Positions 27,696-36,997 are shown, counted from the stretch's first letter. The stretch: DNA of 64,000 nt from Lachnospiraceae bacterium MD308 (GCA_010206225.2 VIQU02000002.1:62480-126479); one strand, 5' to 3'. Notes: a model not told the origin generated them from the sequence alone. Program-made: numbers and translations.

Positions 27696-29864
27696 ATGAA
27701 TGAGAAGAAGACAGGACGAGTTACGATACCTACGGACACAGATGTAGTAAATGAGACGCTGGAGCTTGTGAAGAGATGGGGAGCCGACGCAATCCGCGAC
27801 TGCGACGGGACAGATTATCCCAAAGAACTTCGGGGTGTGGATGCAAAGGTGTATTCCACTTATTATACGACAAGAAAGGATAACGAGTGGGCAAAAGCCA
27901 ATCCGGATGAGATACAGCAGATGTATATTATGACACCTTTTTATACAGCGGCAGAGAGGGAGCTTCGCATCCATCTGATGGACCATCTGTATCCGGACAT
28001 GCTGACTGTAAACAGCCATGACGATATAAAGAGATGGTGGGAGGTCATTGACCGTACGACGGGAGAGACAGTGCCCTGTGATCACTGGAATTATGATGAG
28101 GAGAGAGGCGATGTACGTATTGCCCCGGCAGAAGAATTCCATGACTATACAGTAAGCTTTCTGGCATATATTATGTGGGATCCGGTGCATATGTACAATG
28201 CGGTGACCAATGACTGGAAAGGAGTGGAAAAGCAGATAACCTTCGATGTGCGCCAGCCGAAGACGAAGGAATTTTCCATGAAGCGGCTCAAGAAATACAT
28301 TCAGGATAATCCACATATCGATGTGATTCGCTACACTACATTTTTTCACCAGTTTACGTTGATCTTCGATGAGCTTGCCAGAGAAAAATATGTGGACTGG
28401 TATGGTTATTCTGCATCGGTAAGTCCTTATATCTTAGAGCAGTTTGAGCGGGAAGCCGGATATCGGTTCCGCCCGGAGTATATTATAGATCAGGGCTATA
28501 TGAACAATACCTACCGGGTTCCGTCAAAAGAGTTTCTGGACTTTCAGGCGTTTCAGCGTAAGGAAGTGGCGAAGCTTGCCAAAGAAATGGTAGATATCAC
28601 CCATGAGTGCGGCAAAGAGGCTATGATGTTCCTTGGCGACCACTGGATCGGCATGGAACCGTTTATGGACGAATTCAAAGGAATCGGCCTGGATGCGGTT
28701 GTAGGAAGCGTAGGAAACGGCGCAACTTTGCGGCTTATCAGCGATATTGAGGGAGTGAAGTATACGGAAGGGAGGTTTCTGCCGTATTTCTTCCCGGATA
28801 CGTTCCATGAAGGAGGAGATCCTGTAAAAGAGGCAAAAGTAAACTGGGTGACGGCCAGAAGGGCGATACTCAGGAAGCCTATTGACCGGATCGGTTACGG
28901 AGGGTATCTGAAGCTGGCGCTTCAGTTCCCGGAGTTTGTGGATTATGTGGAGAGCGTCTGTGATGAGTTTCGTACGTTGTATGAGAATATCAAGGGGACG
29001 GAAGGCTACTGCGTAAAGACTGTCGCAGTGCTGAACAGTTGGGGGAGAATGCGCGCATGGGGCAATCACATGGTTCATCACGCTATTTATTACCAGCAGA
29101 ATTATTCCTATGCAGGCATTATAGAGAGCTTAAGCGGCGCGCCCTTTGATGTGAGGTTTATAAGCTTTGACGATATCAGAAAGAATCCAAAGGCGCTGGA
29201 TGACATAGATGTAATCTTGAATGTAGGGGATGCATACACTGCGTATTCCGGCGGTGAAAACTGGGCGGATGAGAGAATTACGACAGCGATCAAAAGATTC
29301 GTCCATCGGGGAGGCGGCTTTATCGGTGTGGGCGAGCCGGCAGCATACCAGAGAGAAGGGAGATTTTTCCAGTTATCCAGTATTCTGGGGGTAGAAAAGG
29401 AGACAGGATTTACTTTGAATATGGATAAATATAACTGGGAAGAGCATAAGCACTTTATCACGGAGGACTGCGAAGGTGAGATTGACTTTGGAGAGGGCAA
29501 GAAGAATATCTTTGCGCTGGATGGTACGACGGTAGTAAAGACAAAGGATAAAAGCGTCCAGCTGGCAGTGAAGGAGTTTGGCAAAGGACGGGGTGTTTAT
29601 ATCAGCGGGCTGCCATACAGCTTTGAAAACAGCAGGATTCTATATCGGGCGATTCTCTGGTCCTGCGGCAGCGAGGATGAGCTTTACCGGTGGTTTTCCG
29701 CTAATGTAAATACAGAGGTTCATGCATATGTGCGAAACAATAAATACTGTGTTGTGAATAATACATACGAGCCGCAGAAAACCATGGTGTATAAGGACGA
29801 CGGTACAAGCTTTGAGGCGGACCTTAAGGCAAACGAGATTATCTGGTACAATATCGATTTGTAA
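27696..29864 (+). CDS. 1,3-beta-galactosyl-N-acetylhexosamine phosphorylase family enzyme (GH112)
   Basis: A 722-residue protein matching the length and motifs of GH112 phosphorylases. These split beta-galactosyl disaccharides (galacto-N-biose, lacto-N-biose, or galactosyl-rhamnose in some clostridia) with phosphate to give alpha-galactose 1-phosphate. Recognisable stretches are GRVTIPTDTDVVNETLELVKRWGADAIRDCDGT near the N-terminus, the barrel segments MFLGDHWIGMEPF and GLDAVVGSVGNGATLR, and the glutamine-amidotransferase-like domain around RGGGFIGVGEPAAYQ. No signal peptide, so cytosolic. Which disaccharide it prefers cannot be decided by eye. The GH2 enzyme, importer and amino-sugar genes elsewhere in the window favour a host-glycan disaccharide. 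Confidence 0.92.
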   Translation: MNEKKTGRVTIPTDTDVVNETLELVKRWGADAIRDCDGTDYPKELRGVDAKVYSTYYTTRKDNEWAKANPDEIQQMYIMTPFYTAAERELRIHLMDHLYPDMLTVNSHDDIKRWWEVIDRTTGETVPCDHWNYDEERGDVRIAPAEEFHDYTVSFLAYIMWDPVHMYNAVTNDWKGVEKQITFDVRQPKTKEFSMKRLKKYIQDNPHIDVIRYTTFFHQFTLIFDELAREKYVDWYGYSASVSPYILEQFEREAGYRFRPEYIIDQGYMNNTYRVPSKEFLDFQAFQRKEVAKLAKEMVDITHECGKEAMMFLGDHWIGMEPFMDEFKGIGLDAVVGSVGNGATLRLISDIEGVKYTEGRFLPYFFPDTFHEGGDPVKEAKVNWVTARRAILRKPIDRIGYGGYLKLALQFPEFVDYVESVCDEFRTLYENIKGTEGYCVKTVAVLNSWGRMRAWGNHMVHHAIYYQQNYSYAGIIESLSGAPFDVRFISFDDIRKNPKALDDIDVILNVGDAYTAYSGGENWADERITTAIKRFVHRGGGFIGVGEPAAYQREGRFFQLSSILGVEKETGFTLNMDKYNWEEHKHFITEDCEGEIDFGEGKKNIFALDGTTVVKTKDKSVQLAVKEFGKGRGVYISGLPYSFENSRILYRAILWSCGSEDELYRWFSANVNTEVHAYVRNNKYCVVNNTYEPQKTMVYKDDGTSFEADLKANEIIWYNIDL

Positions 29865-29869
29865 ATTAG

Positions 29870-29909
29870 AAAGGGAATTATGACTTTGGATAAAGCATAA
29901 TTCCCTTTT
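29870..29909. terminator. Bidirectional terminator between convergent genes
   Basis: AAAGGGAATTATG (29870-29882) pairs with CATAATTCCCTTT (29896-29908), flanked by A and T runs. It separates the GH112 gene from the wall-hydrolase gene. Confidence 0.85.
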
Positions 29910-29937
29910 CATGTATCGCATTATTTATAGAAAAAAA

Positions 29938-30927
29938 TTACCAGAATACGTTATCGCCGACAACGATTCCTTTATGCCCGGTATAGGAAGCCCAGAAGAA
30001 AAGGCATTTTCTGACCTGACTATTGCGCTGTCCGCCAAGAACGGCTTTAGCAGCCTTATAGGCAGAATCCATAGGTCCTCTTTGCAGCACTTCATCAAGC
30101 TTTCCGGAACTGACAGGGGAAAACTGACCGGATTGATAAACCACATCCCGGATGGTATTCGGGAATTTTGAACTGCCGACCCGGTTCATGATAACTGTTC
30201 CAACAGCAATCATACCCTCATAACTTATGCCCGCTTCACATTCAAGGATAGCGGCAAGTAAAGCGATCGTATCTGCGTCCGCGTTCCTTGCTTCTCTGAC
30301 GGCAGCCTCCGCAGCCTTAGCTTCCTCCAATTGGGAAGCATAATCTTCATATTGTCCGGAAACTTCAGTAAGACGGGAAGTCAAATCCTTCTGCTGCTTG
30401 TCCAGATCTTTTTCAAGCTTCTTCAGTTCTTTCTGTTCTTCTTTCAGCCTGTCCTGTTTTTTCTCAACATTTTCACGGGCATTCTGAAGTTCGTTGAGCA
30501 TATCACGGTCGTAATCACTGATTAAGGTTACGTATTCGGCATTGTTTAAAAAATCTGCCATGCTCTCGGAAGATAACAGAACCTGAAGTAGTGAGATACT
30601 CCCGCCCTCGTACATGAATTTGATCCGTTCCTTCATTGCCTTATAGTGATTCTCTTCATTCAGCTTTGCGGCGGCAAGGTCAAGTTGTGCCGTCTCGATT
30701 GCTTTTGCCTTTTTTTTCATCTCTGAGGAAGTATCTTCGAGTTGTCTGCCTAAAGTATCAAGTTTGTCATTCATAGTATCAATGTCATCTTTTAGCTCAG
30801 AAGCCTTTTCTTCCAGTTCTGAGGATGAAGGTGCAGCGTATACAAGATTGCCTGAGATCATAAGCGCGCTGGCACATAAAAGTGCAATGAAATCTTTAAG
30901 TATACGATGATATCTCTTTTTTAACAT
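29938..30927 (-). CDS. Secreted coiled-coil protein with C-terminal SleB-like cell-wall hydrolase domain
   Basis: About 329 residues: a signal peptide (LKKRYHRILKDFIALLCASALMI... ending near VYA-AP), a long coiled coil (about residues 35-205; EKASELKDDIDTMNDKLDTL and KKQDRLKEEQKELKKLEKDL), and a SleB/CwlJ-type hydrolase domain (LLAAILECEAGISYEGMIAV, MNRVGSSKFPNTIRDVVYQ, ending NVFW). The glutamate in ECEAG is the expected catalytic acid. The coiled coil plus hydrolase layout recalls FtsEX-regulated wall enzymes, while the catalytic domain is the spore-cortex-lytic type. ATG 30927 follows AAAGGAAA. Roles in growth or germination are both possible. Confidence 0.85.
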   Translation of the reverse strand: MLKKRYHRILKDFIALLCASALMISGNLVYAAPSSSELEEKASELKDDIDTMNDKLDTLGRQLEDTSSEMKKKAKAIETAQLDLAAAKLNEENHYKAMKERIKFMYEGGSISLLQVLLSSESMADFLNNAEYVTLISDYDRDMLNELQNARENVEKKQDRLKEEQKELKKLEKDLDKQQKDLTSRLTEVSGQYEDYASQLEEAKAAEAAVREARNADADTIALLAAILECEAGISYEGMIAVGTVIMNRVGSSKFPNTIRDVVYQSGQFSPVSSGKLDEVLQRGPMDSAYKAAKAVLGGQRNSQVRKCLFFWASYTGHKGIVVGDNVFW

Positions 30928-31080
30928 ACAAGTTTCCTTTCTGCCTATATTCATAATAAAAGTAATTTAAGATATTCGCGCAATCCAGTCTTTATTATAC
31001 AGTACATTGCACTATAAAGCAAATTTTGATAAAATATTTAAGAAATAGATAATAATTTACGTTTGAAAGGAATATACAAT

Positions 31081-31659
31081 ATGAAGAAATATGAGGATGA
31101 ACACTACCGATATGAAAATATCAGGGACAGGATATATCCATGGGTTAAGAAAGAGATAAAAGACAGTCATGTCCTGAATGGAAAACGGATATTGAAAAAT
31201 GCGGCGGCAATTGCATTTGTGGGGGATTTGAAAATTGTCTTTGCAGTGAAAAGGGATGGAGACTGTTATGAGATCATTATGGACAATATGCTTGCTCCGG
31301 ATACGGATATGGAAGCATTGTACCATACAGCCTGTGCAAATCTTGTACGGGATGTTGAGTTTGTGATCGGGAATACGTGGGATGGTGCCTACAGTATTAT
31401 AGCGGATGGGATTCATGAGGCGAGCGCCGTATGTTTTAAGCATATCTGGCAGGTATGCGCGGATAAGCTTAAGGATGATCTTGTGATTATGATGCCGTGT
31501 AAGGATACTGTGTTGTTTGCCCCCGCAAGCCAGAGAAAAGTGGTAGAAGGAATGCTGGAGCATGGACAGAAAGCGTACGATACGGCAACAGACCGTATTA
31601 CGGACATGACATTTTTATTTTCACAGGAAAGAAAGGAATTGACCGTATATGGAGCGTAA
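31081..31659 (+). CDS. DUF1444-like protein
   Basis: A 192-residue soluble protein. The C-terminal part (KDTVLFAPASQRKVVEGMLEHGQKAY) resembles DUF1444/YtpQ proteins, which are of unknown function. GAAAGGA precedes ATG 31081. Its last 11 bp overlap the start of the HAD phosphatase gene. No catalytic motif is evident. Confidence 0.55.
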   Translation: MKKYEDEHYRYENIRDRIYPWVKKEIKDSHVLNGKRILKNAAAIAFVGDLKIVFAVKRDGDCYEIIMDNMLAPDTDMEALYHTACANLVRDVEFVIGNTWDGAYSIIADGIHEASAVCFKHIWQVCADKLKDDLVIMMPCKDTVLFAPASQRKVVEGMLEHGQKAYDTATDRITDMTFLFSQERKELTVYGA

Positions 31660-32479
31660 GATTCGGATGGTCGGCTTTGATTTAGACGGGACATTGCTGA
31701 CAACAGATAAAAGGCTGACAGAATATACAAATGAGATATTAAAAAAAGCGATCGGTAAAGGTATAATTGTGCTTCCGGTTACAGGAAGACCATTGAGCGG
31801 CGTGCCAAAAGAGATTTCCGAATTCGAGGGGATAAGATATATGATTACTTCTAATGGCGCGCGAGTCGTAGAAAATGGAAAAACGATTCATGAAAATCTG
31901 CTTTCTGTCGAAAAAGCACAGAAAATCTTGGATATTTTCGAGGAATATGATACACTACAAGATATATATTATGACGGGCAGGGGTATATGCCGAGGAGGT
32001 TTATAGAGCGTATCGGCGACTATGTGCCGTCACCTGCTATGGTACAGTATATGAAATCAACGAGAGAGCCGATTGAAGATATCCGTGCGAAGTTTGATGA
32101 GGAGCATAGAAGTCTTGATAAGATACAGGCACTTTTTTGCAAAAAGGAAGAGCAGAAGGAAGCGTGGAAGCGTGTGGAGGCATTGAAAGACGTAGAGGTT
32201 ACGGGTGCGCTTGATAAGAATATTGAAGTGAATGCAGGCGGTGTCCATAAAGGAGCTGCGCTTTTGTGGCTGGCAAAAAGGCTTGGAATCTGCAGGGAAG
32301 AGGTGATGGCATTTGGCGACGGCCTGAATGATGTGAGGATGCTGAAAGAGGCAGGAGTCGGCGTTGCTATGGCGAATTCGATTCCGACTGTATTAAATGC
32401 GGCTGATATGGTGACTTCCTCAAATGATGAGGAAGGAGTTGCAAAAGTTATGGAAAAGTATGTACTGAACGGGTTTTAG
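31649..32479 (+). CDS. HAD-superfamily Cof-type sugar phosphatase
   Basis: A 276-residue member of the Cof/YidA type (HAD IIB). Motif I is GFDLDGTLL (nucleophile and acid aspartates), motif II PVTGRPL, motif III a lysine before motif IV GDGLNDVRML. The C2 cap lies between motifs II and III. Such enzymes dephosphorylate sugar phosphates or FMN-like molecules with broad specificity. It overlaps the DUF1444-like gene by 11 bp, so the two are co-translated. The stop is TAG. Confidence 0.9.
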   Translation: MERKIRMVGFDLDGTLLTTDKRLTEYTNEILKKAIGKGIIVLPVTGRPLSGVPKEISEFEGIRYMITSNGARVVENGKTIHENLLSVEKAQKILDIFEEYDTLQDIYYDGQGYMPRRFIERIGDYVPSPAMVQYMKSTREPIEDIRAKFDEEHRSLDKIQALFCKKEEQKEAWKRVEALKDVEVTGALDKNIEVNAGGVHKGAALLWLAKRLGICREEVMAFGDGLNDVRMLKEAGVGVAMANSIPTVLNAADMVTSSNDEEGVAKVMEKYVLNGF

Positions 32480-32527
32480 AGAGAGTATATTTATTGAAGA
32501 ACATTTGGCGAAGAAAGGGAGACTGGT

Positions 32528-33355
32528 ATGCTGGACGTATTAAAAGTGTTTATTCTTGGAATTGTAGAAGGGATTACGGAGTGGCTGCCTGTAAGCAGTA
32601 CGGGACATCTGATTTTAGTCGGAGATTTATTGAAGCCGGGCTTAAGCGATGCATTTATGGAGATGTTTAATGTAGTGATACAGCTTGGTGCGATTATGGC
32701 GGTGGTCGTGCTGTATTTTCACAAACTTAATCCATTTTCGCCTGCTAAGACGCAAAAGCAGAAGATGCTCACATGGCAGATGTGGATAAAAGTGGTCATA
32801 GCGTCAGTTCCGGCGGCACTGATCGGGCTGCCGTTTAATGATATTCTGGATGAGATTTTCTACAAACCGCTTCCGGTTGCCATCATGCTGATTGTATATG
32901 GCGTGCTCTTTATTATAATAGAGATGCGCAATGCCGGAAAAAGACCTTCTGTCAGGAGGATTTCCGACTTGTCGATCGGAATGCTGGTGTGGATCGGGGT
33001 TTTCCAGATGCTGGCGCTGATTCCGGGTACCTCGCGCTCAGGAGCCACGATCGTGGGGGCGCTGATGATAGGTATTTCAAGGGAAGTAGCCGCAGAGTTC
33101 ACATTTTTTCTTGCGATTCCGGCTATGTTCGGCGCAAGCCTTATAAAGCTGTTGAAATTCGGCTTTAAATTCACCGGTCAGGAGTTGGGGCTTTTGTTGT
33201 TTGGATGTGTAGTTTCCTTCGGAGTATCCATCTTAGCGATCAAATTCCTGATGAGTTACATTAAAAAGAATGACTTCAAAGTGTTCGGATATTACCGTAT
33301 CGTTCTGGGAGGGCTGATTGTGATCATGACATTGGTTCAGACGATTTTTGTGTAA
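32528..33355 (+). CDS. uppP: Undecaprenyl-diphosphatase
   Basis: A 275-residue membrane enzyme of the BacA/UppP family, which dephosphorylates undecaprenyl diphosphate to recycle the lipid carrier for peptidoglycan and confers bacitracin tolerance. Both family motifs are visible: GIVEGITEWLPVSSTGHL near the N-terminus and PGTSRSGAT in the second half. About eight hydrophobic segments are present. AAAGGGAGA precedes ATG 32528. It lies 48 bp after the HAD phosphatase gene and is closed by a strong terminator. Confidence 0.96.
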   Translation: MLDVLKVFILGIVEGITEWLPVSSTGHLILVGDLLKPGLSDAFMEMFNVVIQLGAIMAVVVLYFHKLNPFSPAKTQKQKMLTWQMWIKVVIASVPAALIGLPFNDILDEIFYKPLPVAIMLIVYGVLFIIIEMRNAGKRPSVRRISDLSIGMLVWIGVFQMLALIPGTSRSGATIVGALMIGISREVAAEFTFFLAIPAMFGASLIKLLKFGFKFTGQELGLLLFGCVVSFGVSILAIKFLMSYIKKNDFKVFGYYRIVLGGLIVIMTLVQTIFV

Positions 33356-33365
33356 ATATGCATAG

Positions 33366-33416
33366 AAACAAGTGGGTTTTTTATAAAAAAATGTATAAAA
33401 ACCCACTTGTTTTTTG
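33366..33416 (+). terminator. Rho-independent terminator after uppP
   Basis: AAACAAGTGGGT (33366-33377) pairs with ACCCACTTGTTT (33401-33412), with further A/T pairing inside and a T run after. Confidence 0.9.
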
Positions 33417-33441
33417 ACTAAAATATGATAGAATAAGCTAG

Positions 33442-33479
33442 ATGTATTTTTATTCATTATTTATGAATAAAAATGAATT
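33442..33479. promoter_or_regulatory. Candidate pair of ARG boxes (ArgR/AhrC operator)
   Basis: TATGAATAAAAATGAATT (33462-33479) matches the Bacillus ARG box CATGAATAAAAATKCAAK at 15 of 18 positions. The reverse complement of 33442-33459 matches at 14. The two sites are divergent and overlap an 11-bp perfect inverted repeat (33447-33457 and 33463-33473). They lie just before the amino-acid importer genes, which would place the importer under arginine control. Confidence 0.5.
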
Positions 33480-33501
33480 AATTTAAAGCGGAGGGAAAGA
33501 A

Positions 33502-34281
33502 ATGAAGATGAAAAAGTTTATCAGTATGTTAATGATCGCAGCCTGCGTATGCTCTATGGCGGCATGTGGAAGTAAGGAAAAAGCGGGTTCTGAGGAAGAG
33601 AAGGGCGGAGAGGAAAAGAAGACTCTTATCATGGCTACCAATGCGGAGTTTCCGCCGTATGAATACCACGAAGGCGATGATATCGTAGGCATTGATGCTG
33701 AGATGGCGGCGGCAGTTGCCGAAGAGCTTGGTATGGATTTTAAGATTGAGGATATGGCATTCGACTCTATCATCCCGGCAGTTGACAGTGGAAAGGCTGA
33801 TATTGGTGTGGCGGGAATGACTGTGATAGAGGACCGTCTTCAGAATGTGAATTTCTCTGATACATATGCAAAGGCAACACAGGTTGTTATCGTAAAAGAG
33901 GGCAGCGATATTGCAGGCCCGGATGATCTGACAGGGAAGAAAGTTGGTGTTCAGCTTGGTACGACAGGAGATATCTATGCAAGCGATATCAAAGATGCTG
34001 AGGTTGAGCAGTATAATAAGGGATTTGAAGCGGTACAGGCTCTGACACAGGAAAAGATTGACGCAGTAGTGATTGACGGGGAACCGGCGAAGGAATTTGT
34101 AAAGGATGCAGACGGGCTTAAGATTCTTGACGAGGCATTTACGGAAGAAGAGTATGCCATTGCGATTGCAAAGGATAATGAGGAATTATTAGAACAGGTA
34201 AACGGCGCGCTTAAGAGCCTGAAAGAGTCCGGAAAGCTGGATGAGATCGTTGCAAAGTACATTAAGTCGGACGCTGAGTAG
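33502..34281 (+). CDS. Amino-acid ABC transporter substrate-binding lipoprotein, probably for a basic amino acid
   Basis: A 259-residue family-3 solute-binding protein. The signal peptide ends in the lipobox SMAAC (KMKKFISMLMIAACVCSMAAC). Core motifs are TNAEFPPYEYHEGDDIVGID near the start, FDSIIPAVDSGKADIGVAGMT and LTGKKVGVQLGTTGD. It would deliver its ligand to the permease encoded next. Two ARG-box-like sites upstream suggest arginine or a related cationic amino acid; ligand choice from the protein alone is uncertain. GGAGGGAAAG precedes ATG 33502. The stop is TAG. Confidence 0.9.
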   Translation: MKMKKFISMLMIAACVCSMAACGSKEKAGSEEEKGGEEKKTLIMATNAEFPPYEYHEGDDIVGIDAEMAAAVAEELGMDFKIEDMAFDSIIPAVDSGKADIGVAGMTVIEDRLQNVNFSDTYAKATQVVIVKEGSDIAGPDDLTGKKVGVQLGTTGDIYASDIKDAEVEQYNKGFEAVQALTQEKIDAVVIDGEPAKEFVKDADGLKILDEAFTEEEYAIAIAKDNEELLEQVNGALKSLKESGKLDEIVAKYIKSDAE

Positions 34282-34301
34282 GAAGCAGATGAGGATAAGG
34301 T

Positions 34302-34997
34302 ATGTTTGAGGAATTCCAGAGAAAATTTGTAAATAATTTTATTACTTCTGACCGCTGGCAGTATATCGCCGACGGTCTAATCACAACTCTGCAAGTGACG
34401 TTTTTTGCCGTTATTATTGGAATTATTATCGGTTTCCTTGTGGCTGTTGTGCGTTCTACTTATGATAAGACAGGGAAGCTTAAGATTCTGAATGCCTTGT
34501 GCAAACTGTATCTTACGGTTATCCGCGGGACGCCTGTAGTTGTACAGCTTCTGATCATTTATTTTGTAATATTCGGAGATGTGAGGGATGTGAGCAAGAT
34601 AGTGGTTGCAGTGATGGCGTTCGGACTTAATTCCGGCGCATATGTGGCGGAGATCTTCCGCTCGGGGATCATGTCTGTTGACAGTGGACAGTTTGAGGCA
34701 GGCAGGAGTCTCGGATTCAATTATGTCCAGACAATGCGGTATATCATTATGCCGCAGGCATTTAAAAATGTGCTGCCGGCGCTCTGCAATGAATTTATCG
34801 TTTTGTTAAAGGAGACTTCTGTGTCTGGTTATATTGCACTGCAGGATCTTACGAAGGGCGGCGATATTATAAGAAGCCGTACTTATGATGCGCTGATGCC
34901 TTTGCTTGCAGTTGCGATTATCTATCTTACAATGGTAATTATATTTACAAAGTTTGTGGAGATACTTGAAAGGAGGCTGAGGAGCAGTGACCACTAA
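34302..34997 (+). CDS. Amino-acid ABC transporter permease (HisM/GlnP type)
   Basis: A 231-residue permease with about five membrane helices. It shows the polar amino-acid permease signature: [13 protein letters not shown], then [18 protein letters not shown], and the EAA-type loop [25 protein letters not shown]. It sits 20 bp after the binding-protein gene and overlaps the ATPase gene by 11 bp, forming a standard three-gene importer in which two copies of this subunit would make the channel. Confidence 0.93.
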   Translation: MFEEFQRKFVNNFITSDRWQYIADGLITTLQVTFFAVIIGIIIGFLVAVVRSTYDKTGKLKILNALCKLYLTVIRGTPVVVQLLIIYFVIFGDVRDVSKIVVAVMAFGLNSGAYVAEIFRSGIMSVDSGQFEAGRSLGFNYVQTMRYIIMPQAFKNVLPALCNEFIVLLKETSVSGYIALQDLTKGGDIIRSRTYDALMPLLAVAIIYLTMVIIFTKFVEILERRLRSSDH

Positions 34998-35733
34998 TTA
35001 TGGAGATACTTTGATTAAGGTTCAGGATCTGCATAAGACATTTGGAGATCTGCATGCCCTTAACGGGATTTCTGAGGAAATCCATAAGGGGGAGGTCGTG
35101 GTGATCGTAGGACCGTCAGGCTCCGGGAAATCGACATTTTTACGTTCACTCAATCTTTTGGAAGAGCCTTCAGAGGGACGGGTATATTTTGAGGGTGAGG
35201 ATATTACGGATAAAAAGGTGGATATCAATAAACACCGGCAGAAGATGGGGATGGTATTCCAGCATTTTAATCTGTTTCCGCATAAGACGATTCTGCAGAA
35301 TATTACGCTCGCGCCTGTAAAGCTTTTGAATAAGAGTACGGACGAGGCAAAGAAGCGGGCGATGGAGCTTCTCTGTCTGGTGGGGCTTGAGGAGAAGGCG
35401 GATGCTTACCCGTCCCAGCTTTCGGGAGGGCAGAAGCAGCGGATCGCAATTGTACGCTCGCTTGCCATGGATCCGGATGTTATGCTTTTTGACGAGCCTA
35501 CGTCAGCGCTTGATCCAGAGATGGTAGGAGAAGTACTGGAGCTTATGAAAAAGCTTGCCCGCGATGGTATGACGATGGTGGTTGTTACTCATGAGATGGG
35601 ATTTGCCAAAGAAGTAGCGACAAGAGTCATCTTTATGGACGAAGGGAAGATCAAAGAACAGGGGAATCCGGAAGAATTTTTCGGGAATCCCAAAGATGAA
35701 AGACTGAAAGAATTTTTGTCGAAGATATTATAA
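34987..35733 (+). CDS. Amino-acid ABC transporter ATP-binding protein (GlnQ/HisP type)
   Basis: A 248-residue ATPase with Walker [15 protein letters not shown]-loop FQHFNLFPH, signature [16 protein letters not shown], Walker [16 protein letters not shown] and switch histidine VVTHEMGFA, a set typical of polar amino-acid importers. The start codon is GTG 34987, behind AGGAGGCTGAGGAG. It is the last gene of the importer operon. Confidence 0.95.
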   Translation: MTTNYGDTLIKVQDLHKTFGDLHALNGISEEIHKGEVVVIVGPSGSGKSTFLRSLNLLEEPSEGRVYFEGEDITDKKVDINKHRQKMGMVFQHFNLFPHKTILQNITLAPVKLLNKSTDEAKKRAMELLCLVGLEEKADAYPSQLSGGQKQRIAIVRSLAMDPDVMLFDEPTSALDPEMVGEVLELMKKLARDGMTMVVVTHEMGFAKEVATRVIFMDEGKIKEQGNPEEFFGNPKDERLKEFLSKIL

Positions 35734-35772
35734 GATTAAGTGTGTTATTTATATTGGATAAAATTGACTTAT

Positions 35773-35820
35773 AGGCAGAAATCGTGTTCTCATAAAAGTG
35801 GGGATATGATTTCTGCTTTT
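35773..35820 (+). terminator. Probable terminator after the amino-acid importer
   Basis: GGCAGAAATC (35774-35783) pairs with GATTTCTGC (35808-35816) across a 24-nt loop, followed by a T4 run. The long loop makes it a moderate candidate. Confidence 0.55.
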
Positions 35821-35843
35821 ATGTTAATATTATAGTGCCCAGG

Positions 35844-35862
35844 TCATTACAAATTGTAATGA
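35844..35862. promoter_or_regulatory. 19-bp perfect palindrome upstream of the YitT-like gene
   Basis: TCATTACAA and TTGTAATGA are perfect 9-bp arms around a single A. TATAAT follows at 35880-35885, so the right arm's TTGTAA falls near a -35 position (spacing 20). It looks like an operator of the MarR/OhrR size class. No regulator gene is adjacent. Confidence 0.4.
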
Positions 35863-36003
35863 TAGGATTAGAAAATAGATATAATAAATGGTTGTATATC
35901 CAAAAATCTGGTGATAGAATAGCAATGTTTTACATCGGATATAGTTGAACTCATCCGGGTGGAATATAGACGAAAACTATTAACAGAAAGAAGGAAGCAT
36001 ACA

Positions 36004-36891
36004 ATGGATTTTTTGAAGAGTGCAAAAGGAAAGGAATGGATAACGCAGTTTATGTATTCCGTAGGAGGCAACCTGATATACTGTATCGGCTTTAATATAT
36101 TGATTGTGCCGATGGGCTTTTACAGCGGCGGTTTCATGGGTATGTCGCAGCTTGCAGGGCTATTTCTTACACAGGGGCTGCATCTGCCGATTCCTCCGGA
36201 GGCCAATATAACCGGTATTATTTACTTTGCGATCAACGTGCCGCTTATGTATCTGGGGTACAAGGTTTTGGGAAAGGAGTTCGCTGTCAAGACGCTTATC
36301 ATGACTGCTTTGATGAGTGTGTTTCTTGTTGTGATTCCGATCCCGAAGGTGCCGTATGTGGAGGATTATCTGACAGCAAGTATTATCGGCGGAATTATAT
36401 GCGGCCTTGGAAGCGGAATGGTTCTAAGAGGCAGGTCGTCGGCAGGCGGTCAGGATATCATCGGTCTGTGCTGCGCAAAGAAATTACCGGATTTCAGCGT
36501 AGGAAAAGTGACGATCATTATAAATATCTTTGTATACGGACTCTGTATGTTCCTGTTCGATATAGAGATTGTCATCTATTCGCTGATCTACGCAACAGTC
36601 CTTTCAGTTGCAGTTGATCATGTACATATCCAGAATATCAATACAAGTGTTATGATATTTACAAAAAAGGTCGGAATCTCCAAAGCAATCATGGAGCAGA
36701 CCGGACGCGGAGTGACAAACTGGGACGGAGAAGGTGCGTACACACACCGGACTTCATATATTCTGTTTGTCATGGTATCGAAATATGAAGTGGCGCAGTT
36801 GAAAAAAATCGTGAGAAAACTCGATCCGGATGCGTTTATGATATTTACAGAAGGATGCTCAGTGGATGGGAATTTTGAGAAGAGGTTATGA
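36004..36891 (+). CDS. YitT-family membrane protein (DUF161/DUF2179)
   Basis: About 295 residues: five or so membrane helices with glycine-rich segments (IGFNILIVPMGFYSGGFMGMSQLAG, GRSSAGGQDIIGL), then a C-terminal soluble DUF2179 domain (ISKAIMEQTGRGVTNWDGEGAYTHR, VRKLDPDAFMIFTEG). This is the standard YitT layout; the molecular role is not established. ATG 36004 follows AAGGAAG. An in-frame extension to 35959 has no ribosome site. A terminator-like hairpin follows. Confidence 0.9.
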   Translation: MDFLKSAKGKEWITQFMYSVGGNLIYCIGFNILIVPMGFYSGGFMGMSQLAGLFLTQGLHLPIPPEANITGIIYFAINVPLMYLGYKVLGKEFAVKTLIMTALMSVFLVVIPIPKVPYVEDYLTASIIGGIICGLGSGMVLRGRSSAGGQDIIGLCCAKKLPDFSVGKVTIIINIFVYGLCMFLFDIEIVIYSLIYATVLSVAVDHVHIQNINTSVMIFTKKVGISKAIMEQTGRGVTNWDGEGAYTHRTSYILFVMVSKYEVAQLKKIVRKLDPDAFMIFTEGCSVDGNFEKRL

Positions 36892-36951
36892 TAACTTAGT
36901 ATAATTGAATATAATTTTGATTCCGGCGTTACAGACAATGCCGGAAAAGAA

Positions 36952-36997
36952 AAGGGATATTCTTGATATATGATCTGGAATATCCCTTGATATTTTT
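36952..36997 (+). terminator. Rho-independent terminator after the YitT-like gene
   Basis: AAGGGATATTC (36952-36962) pairs perfectly with GAATATCCCTT (36978-36988), followed by GATATTTTT. Confidence 0.75.
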
